From Bacillus paralicheniformis (GTDB lineage Bacteria > Bacillota > Bacilli > Bacillales > Bacillaceae): a DNA stretch of 64,000 nucleotides. A model generated the notes under the pieces. The model did not search any database, was not told the origin of the DNA, and saw only the letters and a program-made list of their open reading frames with translations. Where the stretch lies: assembly GCF_001042485.2 (NCBI RefSeq), contig NZ_LBMN02000012.1, forward strand, positions 310,001 through 374,000, in the 5' to 3' direction. This document shows, piece after piece, positions 58,574 to 64,000 of the stretch; the stretch's first letter is position 1; each line of letters opens with the position of its first letter. The position numbers and the translations under genes are program-made.

Positions 58574-58975
58574 ATGAAATCATCTGTTGCCGTTTTTATC
58601 GGGGGAGCCCTCGGCTCGCTGCTGCGCTACTTCGTCAATCTGCATGGCGGCACCGCCGGTTTTCCTTGGCCGACTTTTATTGAAAATGCGTCTGGAAGCC
58701 TTCTGCTCGGCCTTTTGACAGGTTTTTTTGCGGCTCGGGAAAAAAAGCCGCTCGTCCAGCTATGTTTAGGAACGGGGTTTTGCGGAGGGTATACGACAAT
58801 GTCCGCTTTTTCTAAAGAGACCGTGTTTTTGCTGCAATCGGCCGCTCCGCACATCGGGGGTCTGTACTTGATGGCGTCGCTTGCCTGCGGGGTGTGCTTC
58901 GCATTTTTGGGCATCATGATCGGCAAAAGGATCAGCGGAGCGTCAGGGAAAGAAAAGGAGCGGTATCAATCATGA
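58574..58975 (+). CDS. yhdV: Fluoride channel subunit CrcB/Fluc (YhdV)
   Basis: Small membrane protein of 133 aa with four helices. Fluc motifs: [13 protein letters not shown] at the N-terminus, the pore Asn region [14 protein letters not shown], and [15 protein letters not shown]. Two genes in tandem encode two Fluc subunits that pair in opposite orientations to form a fluoride exporter. AAGGAAAAG precedes the ATG. Its stop overlaps yhdU (ATGA). No fluoride riboswitch is seen before it; only 15 nt separate it from yhdW. Confidence 0.88.
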   Translation: MKSSVAVFIGGALGSLLRYFVNLHGGTAGFPWPTFIENASGSLLLGLLTGFFAAREKKPLVQLCLGTGFCGGYTTMSAFSKETVFLLQSAAPHIGGLYLMASLACGVCFAFLGIMIGKRISGASGKEKERYQS

Positions 58976-59328
58976 TGGCAGTTGGATTTATGATCGCGGG
59001 AGGAATCGGCTCCGTTTTAAGATTTTGGCTCGGCAATATGCTCATGGCCATGTTTCCGCACCCACGCATTCCGGTCAGCGTGATGGTGGTCAATATTGTC
59101 GGCTCATTCGCCCTCGGCATATTCGTCAGCCTCGGCATTGACAATCAAACGGTCTCTATCGTGGTCGGAACTGGATTTTTCGGAGGCTTCACAACATTTT
59201 CCACATTCAGCGTCGAAGCGGTTCAGCTTTTGGCTGCAAAGCGTGTAAAGGATTCAGCGGTTTACATGCTGCTCACAATGGCCTGCTCACTCGGGGGATT
59301 CTGGGCCGGCTGCATGCTGATTTTGTGA
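58972..59328 (+). CDS. yhdU: Fluoride channel subunit CrcB/Fluc (YhdU)
   Basis: Second Fluc subunit, 118 aa, four helices: [14 protein letters not shown], the pore Asn in [14 protein letters not shown], and [23 protein letters not shown] 58972 overlaps the yhdV stop by 4 nt and is preceded by AAAGGAGCGG, so translation is coupled and expected to give equal amounts. It ends the yhdWVU unit; a perfect hairpin lies further on at 59472-59506. Confidence 0.9.
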   Translation: MMAVGFMIAGGIGSVLRFWLGNMLMAMFPHPRIPVSVMVVNIVGSFALGIFVSLGIDNQTVSIVVGTGFFGGFTTFSTFSVEAVQLLAAKRVKDSAVYMLLTMACSLGGFWAGCMLIL

Positions 59329-59471
59329 AAAGATGGTGTTATGATGAAACAATGATGCTCGTTCGGCTATGAACAGGCGCTGGCGTGTGTATTTCCGTTT
59401 TTTCTTGCGCCCGCCGTCACAAAAGCGGTACCCCGCTACGTTTGATTTTAAGGAACACCACGTACACATTA

Positions 59472-59515
59472 AAGAATCCATTTTGAAGCATTCAAAATGG
59501 ATTCTTCCCTTTTTA
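59472..59515. terminator. Bidirectional terminator
   Basis: AAGAATCCATTTTGAA (59472-59487) pairs with TTCAAAATGGATTCTT (59491-59506), 16 bp, loop GCA, T-rich flank on the plus strand. Confidence 0.8.
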
Positions 59516-60190
59516 CCCTTTTTCAATGGCCGCTGTTTGAAAGCTGTCCCAATTTGCAGAAATAACGTTCAAAACATCGTCTTTTTCTTGGTAAGCTCCA
59601 ATTTGTCCCCCGTCCATCGTCACTTTATATAGGGGAAACTCATTGTGTGTCAGCCCGAGGCAGAGTGCGATGCCGGCTGCATGTCCCCGCGCCGTCTGTT
59701 CGATCCAGGCGGCGTTTTTCATTTTTGCCGAATCTTCGGGATGATCGATAAAGCCGTTCTCCGTCAATATGGCGTGCATCGCTGTTTCCCGGAGAACATG
59801 AAAGTTCGCCTTCTTCATTCCCCTGTCCCTGAGTCCGTTCTGTTTAATTACTTCGCCGTGAATGATCCGTTGATAAAGAGCGGTAACTGATTCATCGGTC
59901 AAGCCGCTGTAGATATAATCTTCATACCCGTACGCCGTACCGTCAAAAGCGTTTGTATGAATGGAGACAAACAAATCGGCCCCCCACGAATTGGCATCGT
60001 CTGTGCGCTCCTGGAGCGTGACCGTTTTGTCTGTTGTTCTGCTCAGCCTCGTCTCTGCGTTATCATACTCTTTTAATAGAATGTCATTAATTTTGAGAGC
60101 AATGGCAAGCGTCACGTCCTTTTCCTGCAAACCGTTTCCCGATGCTCCCGGATCACTTCCGCCGTGCCCCGGATCCAAATAAATCTTCAT
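59513..60190 (-). CDS. N-acetylmuramoyl-L-alanine amidase (Amidase_3), lysis-cassette type
   Basis: Zinc amidase of 225 aa that cleaves the bond between MurNAc and L-Ala. Motifs: IYLDPGHGGSDPGASG (zinc His), QERTDDANSWGADLFVSIHTN (zinc His), and ILTENGFIDHPED with the catalytic Glu. The C-terminal 45 residues (PLYKVTMDGGQIGAYQ) look like a SPOR/cell-wall-binding repeat. No signal peptide, as in phage endolysins that rely on a holin. AAGGAGGAG precedes ATG 60190. It overlaps the holin gene by 38 nt. Confidence 0.9.
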   Translation of the reverse strand: MKIYLDPGHGGSDPGASGNGLQEKDVTLAIALKINDILLKEYDNAETRLSRTTDKTVTLQERTDDANSWGADLFVSIHTNAFDGTAYGYEDYIYSGLTDESVTALYQRIIHGEVIKQNGLRDRGMKKANFHVLRETAMHAILTENGFIDHPEDSAKMKNAAWIEQTARGHAAGIALCLGLTHNEFPLYKVTMDGGQIGAYQEKDDVLNVISANWDSFQTAAIEKG

Positions 60191-60440
60191 GTTCAATCTC
60201 CTCCTTTGATAATGGTTTCAAGACGTTTTTTGAGCCGGAGTAAAATCCAACTGATGACAAGCCAAGCCAAGTTCCGATCATCATATCTTCCTTCCAGTCC
60301 CCTGCGGTAAACAAGAGAGAAATCGAGATGCCGAAGACAATTGCACAGATGGGGAGAAATCGTTTCTGAATGCCGACAAGCTTTACCGTATGCACCAATC
60401 CCGTAATCAGCGGAACGAGCGCAATTTCAGAAAAATCCAT
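60153..60440 (-). CDS. Phage-type holin
   Basis: Small membrane protein of 95 aa with two or three hydrophobic segments (EIALVPLITGLVHTVKLVGI; LPICAIVFGISISLLFTAGD; MMIGTWLGLSSVGFYSG) and a charged C-terminus. It precedes and overlaps the amidase gene, the standard holin-endolysin order. AAAGGAGAGG lies before the ATG. It should form membrane lesions that let the leaderless amidase out. It may serve a domesticated lysis function rather than a phage, since no other phage genes are near. Confidence 0.8.
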   Translation of the reverse strand: MDFSEIALVPLITGLVHTVKLVGIQKRFLPICAIVFGISISLLFTAGDWKEDMMIGTWLGLSSVGFYSGSKNVLKPLSKEEIEHEDLFGSGARRK

Positions 60441-60607
60441 GTTCTTCCTCTCCTTTCCTGAAGCGTTTGTCTCAAAAAATGACCGGCATTACATGTGTCA
60501 AACCTCCCCGCTGTTTAAAGCTTGTCTTTATCATAAAAGAAAAGCTGCCCTCTCCCGTGTCATCATCGCGTCAAGAACCTGAAAAAAAACTGAAGCGGCG
60601 CAGAAAA

Positions 60608-60634
60608 GAAGGGCTTGTTTGAGACAAGCCCTCG
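60608..60634 (-). terminator. Hairpin after the ArpU-like gene
   Basis: AGGGCTTGT (60610-60618) pairs with ACAAGCCCT (60624-60632). The minus-strand flank is TCTTTTC. Confidence 0.6.
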
Positions 60635-60640
60635 CATCCG

Positions 60641-61042
60641 TTAAATATTCGTGATCGCCGCCAAGCTGACAAGCAGCTTGTCCAGCAGCGATTTCTTCAT
60701 TAAAAACAGCGTTTTTTCGCTGTAGCCGATTTCCATCGCGCATTTTCCCATGCTCCAATTATGAATATACCGGCATTCCACCAACTTCCGCTCGAGCTCA
60801 TCCAATTCGGAGACAGCCGTTTCCATCGAATCAAGCAAAAATTGATAGAGCCTTTTTTCCGCGTCGATCTGATATTCAGCGTTTCTTTCTTTGACGGCGA
60901 GCCCGTTCTTTTGCTCCTTCTCCATCCTCCTTTCTAAATTGAGCACGGCGGCTTTGTAATTTTTCCAATTCCGCAAATGAAATTCGATCCGCTTAATATA
61001 CGTTTTCCTCTCTTCCTCCGAAATGATTTCGTACCACAGCAA
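60641..61042 (-). CDS. Phage-type late-gene regulator (ArpU/sigma-like)
   Basis: Cytosolic protein of 133 aa. The C-terminal part SELDELERKLVECRYIHNWS followed by MGKCAMEIGYSEKTLFLMKK resembles sigma region 4 or ArpU-type helix-turn-helix proteins that switch on phage late genes. The N-terminal half is charged and helical. TTG 61042 has GAGAGGTG upstream; GTG 61051 overlaps the SD. It lies upstream of the holin-amidase pair on the same strand, about 200 nt away, and probably controls it. Confidence 0.7.
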   Translation of the reverse strand: MLWYEIISEEERKTYIKRIEFHLRNWKNYKAAVLNLERRMEKEQKNGLAVKERNAEYQIDAEKRLYQFLLDSMETAVSELDELERKLVECRYIHNWSMGKCAMEIGYSEKTLFLMKKSLLDKLLVSLAAITNI

Positions 61043-61139
61043 ATCAATCACCTCTCAAACAGAACATTTGTTCCCATTATATACGAACAAAAGTTCCTGT
61101 TCAAATGACTTTTTTCTTAAAATCAAAAATCACCTTGAG

Positions 61140-62513
61140 CTATTTTTCGCTCAAGGTGACTTCGTTAACGACGACCGGATTTGCCGGTGCCAGCTCTACA
61201 TGTTCTGTTGTTTGTTCCCGCTTAACTTCGACGTGCTTAATCAGACGCCCTTCCATTTCGAGAACCGTTATCGTGTAGGAGCCGATATGCACCGCCTGGC
61301 CTTCCGCGATATCTATGTTTTCTTTCAGCACAAGTCCGCCGACTGTTTCGACTTCCTCTTCCTCGAGATCGTCTTCAAACAGCTCATTGACCTGATCGAT
61401 TCTCACTTTGCCGTCCATGATGTATTCATGATCGGAGACTTTTTCGATAAGCGGTTTTTCGTCTTCATCGAATTCGTCCCTGATTTCCCCGACGATTTCT
61501 TCAAGAATATCCTCGGCCGTCACAAGACCAGATGTCCCGCCGTACTCATCCGTTAAGATCGCCATGTGAATCCGCTCCCGCTGCATTTTGATCAGCAGCT
61601 TTTGAACAGGCACGGTTTCAATGACTTCAATAACCGGACGGACATAGGCTTCAAGGGACAATCGCTTTTTCTCAGCCTCTGACATCATGAGCATATCCGT
61701 AAACAGCTGTTTCGTATTGATCATGCCGATGACATGATCCTTATCGCCTTTATAGACAGGCCAGCGCGTATACTTTTCCTGCAGCATGACCGAAATGGCC
61801 TCATCGATCGGCATATCCACCGGGACAGAGGCGATTTCAGTGCGCGGCACCATAATTTCTTTGGCGATCCGATTGTCGAATTCAAAGATTTTATTAACGT
61901 ATCTATATTCAGACGGATTGATTTCTCCGCTTTTGTAGCTTTCTGATAACAGGATTCGCAGCTCTTCCTCCGAATGGGATTCATCCTTTTCCGAAGCAGG
62001 CTTCAAACCGAATAACCCGGTCAGCACTCTGGCTGAGGCATTCAGCGTCCAAATGAACGGGAACATCACAACATTGAAAAAGTGCAGAGGTCCCGCCAGC
62101 CACAGTGTCATCTGTTCGGCTTTTTGAATCGCGATGGTTTTTGGGGCAAGTTCTCCAACCACGACGTTCAGGAATGTAATCACTAAAAATGCAATGGCAA
62201 CTGAAAGAGCGTGCGATACAGCGCCAGAAACATGCAAGCTTTCAAAGACCGGATGCAGCACCTTTTTAACCGTCGGCTCCCCCATCCAGCCGAGTCCGAG
62301 TGCTGTAATCGTAATGCCGAGCTGGCAAGCTGAAAGGTATTCATCCAAATCCGACACCACTTGTTTTGCGCGAACCGCCTTTTTGTTTCCTTCAGCAATC
62401 AGCTGATCAATGCGGGAGCTTCTGACTCTGACAATCGCAAATTCCGATGCCACGAAAAAAGCGGTTAATGCAATCAGAATCCCGATGATTATCAGACTAA
62501 CAATATCGTCCAT
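61140..62513 (-). CDS. yhdT: CNNM/CorC-type membrane protein YhdT
   Basis: Membrane protein of 457 aa: DUF21/CNNM domain of three or four helices ([58 protein letters not shown]), then two CBS domains from about residue 210 (MVPRTEIASVPVDMPIDEAI; HMAILTDEYGGTSGLVTAED) and a CorC_HlyC C-terminal domain (RIDQVNELFEDDLEEEEVET). Paralogue of YhdP, the Mg2+ exporter MpfA of B. subtilis. The start codon follows a hairpin that separates it from AGGAGGTG. Substrate presumed divalent cation. Confidence 0.9.
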   Translation of the reverse strand: MDDIVSLIIIGILIALTAFFVASEFAIVRVRSSRIDQLIAEGNKKAVRAKQVVSDLDEYLSACQLGITITALGLGWMGEPTVKKVLHPVFESLHVSGAVSHALSVAIAFLVITFLNVVVGELAPKTIAIQKAEQMTLWLAGPLHFFNVVMFPFIWTLNASARVLTGLFGLKPASEKDESHSEEELRILLSESYKSGEINPSEYRYVNKIFEFDNRIAKEIMVPRTEIASVPVDMPIDEAISVMLQEKYTRWPVYKGDKDHVIGMINTKQLFTDMLMMSEAEKKRLSLEAYVRPVIEVIETVPVQKLLIKMQRERIHMAILTDEYGGTSGLVTAEDILEEIVGEIRDEFDEDEKPLIEKVSDHEYIMDGKVRIDQVNELFEDDLEEEEVETVGGLVLKENIDIAEGQAVHIGSYTITVLEMEGRLIKHVEVKREQTTEHVELAPANPVVVNEVTLSEK

Positions 62514-62552
62514 TTAACCTTATCCTTCACAAAGGACAAGGAGTCACCTCCT
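62514..62552 (-). promoter_or_regulatory. Hairpin-bridged SD of yhdT
   Basis: On the minus strand: AGGAGGTG (62552-62545), ACT, CCTTGTCCTT (62541-62532), loop TGTG, AAGGATAAGG (62527-62518), TTAA, then ATG. The 10-bp stem has one G-U pair. Through the fold the SD is 7 nt from the ATG; along the linear RNA it is 31 nt away. Confidence 0.75.
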
Positions 62553-62602
62553 GATGAATTCAAATTCCCTTAATAAGGCTGATGTGCGTTCTGTAAAAAT
62601 GA

Positions 62603-62620
62603 CTATGCAGAGGGCCCCAT
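62603..62620 (-). CDS. Five-codon upstream ORF in the yhdT leader
   Basis: MGPSA and stop, with TTGGAGGTGG 4 nt before the ATG. It ends 50 nt before the yhdT SD. Short proline-containing leader ORFs control some Mg2+ transporter genes in other bacteria; function here is inferred only. Confidence 0.45.
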   Translation of the reverse strand: MGPSA

Positions 62621-62651
62621 CTAACCACCTCCAAGCCAAATATATACTATT

Positions 62652-62681
62652 ATCTTACTTTATTAAAAAAGAGTCAGTCAA
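62652..62681 (-). promoter_or_regulatory. Promoter of yhdT
   Basis: On the minus strand TTGACT (62681-62676), 18-nt spacer, TAAGAT (62657-62652). Predicted leader of about 130 nt. Nothing else is seen in the yhdT-MerR gap (62514-62827). Confidence 0.6.
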
Positions 62682-62827
62682 ATGTCTAAACTTTAAATCT
62701 AACAATATTTTCTCGAATATTTAGATAAATAAAGGTTTTCGCATCAATTTTACGCCTTTTTTTGATCAATTAACTTGTATAAACAGCTTCTAATATATTA
62801 AAATGTTTTATAACTATAACGTGATGG

Positions 62828-63253
62828 TTGAGGAGGGATGCAGATGGGGCAGAGAAATATCGCATTGGCGAATTAGCAGCTGCTGCAGGCGTAACAAAAC
62901 GGACTGTCGATTATTATACGAATCTCGGGCTGTTAACGCCTGACAGATCATGTTCAAACTACCGTTATTACGATGAAGCCGCTCTCAAACGGCTGAAGTT
63001 TATTATGGACTGCAAGCAGCAGAGATTGGCCCTGTCCGACATTAAAGTAAGGCTGGAAAACCAGTTTCCCTCTTCAACTGTGAATGATGATGAAATTGGA
63101 AGCCTGACAACGGAAATTGATCATGTCAATGACAATATTTCCGTGCTCATAAACAGATTGAAACGGCTGAATCCCGATGAACGGAAGATTCTGAAAAGCC
63201 GGCTTTCTCCTGAAAAAATGACGGTCATCCAGTCCTTTTTACTGCTGCTTTAG
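62828..63253 (+). CDS. MerR-family regulator with disrupted start
   Basis: DNA-binding protein of about 135-141 aa. MerR winged helix: YRIGELAAAAGVTKRTVDYY, TNLGLLTPDRSCSNYRYYDE, ALKRLKFIMDCKQQRLALSD; then a helical dimerisation part without effector Cys residues. The reading frame lacks a good start: the only in-frame start is TTG 62828, which lies before the SD GAGGAGGG. ATG 62844 has the right SD spacing but is one base out of frame; one more G in the GGGG run would restore it. It precedes yhdP by 60 nt without a promoter, so probably an operon. Confidence 0.75.
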   Translation: MRRDADGAEKYRIGELAAAAGVTKRTVDYYTNLGLLTPDRSCSNYRYYDEAALKRLKFIMDCKQQRLALSDIKVRLENQFPSSTVNDDEIGSLTTEIDHVNDNISVLINRLKRLNPDERKILKSRLSPEKMTVIQSFLLLL

Positions 63254-63270
63254 TTAATCTTTTACTAAAC

Positions 63271-63316
63271 AGGAGGTGTTACCTTCATTCTCACGCTAGA
63301 GTGAAGGTCCTAATTG
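63271..63316 (+). promoter_or_regulatory. Hairpin-bridged SD of yhdP
   Basis: AGGAGGTG (63271-63278), TT, stem ACCTTCATTCT (63281-63291), loop CACGCT, AGAGTGAAGGT (63298-63308), CCTAA, then TTG 63314. The 11-bp stem has one G-U pair. Effective SD-start spacing 7 nt, linear spacing 35 nt. Confidence 0.75.
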
Positions 63317-64000
63317 GAAATAGTTAATTTGGTTTTTGTTGCTGTATTAATTGCTTTAACAGCATTTTTCGTAGCGTCTGAGTTTGCGATTATCAGAATC
63401 AGAAGCTCGCGGGTTGATCAATTGATTGCTGAAGGAAACAAAACAGCGGTTTCGGTGAAAAAAGTCATTACGCATTTAGACGAATATTTATCGGCCTGTC
63501 AGCTCGGCATCACTTTGACGGCTCTCGGTCTCGGTTGGCTCGGGGAGCCGACAGTTGCCCGGCTGCTTGAACCGCTATTTGTGAAGTGGAACATTCCGAG
63601 CTCTGTATCACACATCGTTTCAGTCGTGATCGCCTTCAGCTTGATTACGTTTTTGCATGTGGTTGTCGGCGAGCTCGCTCCGAAGACGCTTGCGATCCAA
63701 AAAGCGGAAGCCGTTTCCTTCCTTTTTGCAAAACCGTTGATCTGGTTCTACCGCATCATGTTCCCATTCATCTGGGCGCTGAACGGATCGGCAAGGCTGC
63801 TGACGAAAGCGTTTGGCCTTGAAGCGGTTTCTGAAAATGAAATGGCGCACTCAGAGGAAGAGCTGCGAATTATTCTGTCAGAAAGCTACAAAAGCGGCGA
63901 AATCAATCAATCTGAGTTCAAATATGTCAACAAAATTTTTGAATTCGATGACCGTCTTGCCAAGGAAATCATGATCCCGAGAACAGAAGTCGTCAGCTTT
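63314..64000 (+). CDS. yhdP: CNNM/CorC-type Mg2+ exporter YhdP/MpfA (partial)
   Basis: N-terminal 229 residues of a protein whose family is about 440-460 aa; the rest lies beyond the window. DUF21/CNNM membrane domain: [58 protein letters not shown]; the start of the CBS region is reached ([12 protein letters not shown]). About two thirds identical by eye to YhdT on the opposite strand. In B. subtilis YhdP (MpfA) exports Mg2+. The start is TTG 63314, with no adjacent SD; see the hairpin-bridged SD. It follows the MerR gene. Confidence 0.9.
   Translation, partial: MEIVNLVFVAVLIALTAFFVASEFAIIRIRSSRVDQLIAEGNKTAVSVKKVITHLDEYLSACQLGITLTALGLGWLGEPTVARLLEPLFVKWNIPSSVSHIVSVVIAFSLITFLHVVVGELAPKTLAIQKAEAVSFLFAKPLIWFYRIMFPFIWALNGSARLLTKAFGLEAVSENEMAHSEEELRIILSESYKSGEINQSEFKYVNKIFEFDDRLAKEIMIPRTEVVSF

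Noticed and set aside
58560-58574. Fluoride riboswitch before the crcB pair
   Set aside because: Only 15 nt separate yhdW and yhdV, and no crcB-motif sequence was seen before yhdW either.

Overview
The window is chromosomal DNA from a low-GC Gram-positive spore former of the Bacillus licheniformis group (licheniformis, paralicheniformis or sonorensis). The evidence is gene order plus protein similarity recalled from Bacillus subtilis: pbpF-hmoB-yhfA-yhaA-ecsCBA-hit-serC-trpP-yhaH-scoC-yhaIJ-prsA-yhaLMNOPQ-yhzD-yhaR-khtSTU-hemZ-yhaX-yheABCDE-sspB-yheG-bmrDCB-nhaX-nhaC-dat-yheN-srtN-yhdYXWVU-yhdT-yhdP. Many starts are TTG or GTG behind strong Shine-Dalgarno (SD) sequences, as is usual in Bacillus. 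No database search was possible, so gene names rest on recognition of sequence and order.

Layout. Positions 1-5400 hold pbpF (partial), heme monooxygenase hmoB, a membrane transporter and an M20 amidohydrolase. 5400-16700 hold the ecs ABC operon, hit, serC, the TRAP-controlled trpP, the regulator scoC, two YjcZ-type microproteins, the foldase prsA and the exonuclease yhaM. 16700-26000 hold an SbcCD-like pair (yhaN/yhaO), the YhaQP ABC exporter, a decayed rap gene with an intact phr, and yhaR. 26000-36100 hold the KhtSTU potassium/proton system, hemZ and the yhaX/yhe genes. 36100-38520 is an accessory block with a PucR/CdaR-like regulator, an MsmX-type sugar ATPase behind a probable cre site, and a zinc-ribbon protein. 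38500-44700 hold sspB with a long structured leader, and the BmrCD drug exporter behind a leader-peptide attenuator.

The main accessory region is 44.7-51.2 kb. It lies between nhaX and nhaC, which are neighbours in B. subtilis. It encodes a Cys-rich, repeat-containing thiazole-type precursor peptide of the heterocycloanthracin/sonorensin family, a ThiF-like maturation protein, a YcaO cyclodehydratase ending in PxPxP, a membrane-anchored protein of unknown function and an aldose-epimerase-like protein. No dehydrogenase, dedicated exporter or leader protease is visible next to it. At 59.5-61.1 kb a small phage-type lysis cassette (regulator, holin, amidase) sits between yhdU and yhdT.

The least expected signal is at the right end. 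The two divergent CorC/MpfA-type genes, yhdT and yhdP, both have a perfect AGGAGGTG SD held away from the start codon by a 10-11 bp hairpin. Folding the hairpin leaves exactly 7 nt between SD and start in both. This suggests structure-dependent, possibly Mg2+-dependent, translation. yhdT also has a five-codon upstream ORF. The MerR-type gene ahead of yhdP is out of frame with its SD-linked ATG by one base in a G4 run.
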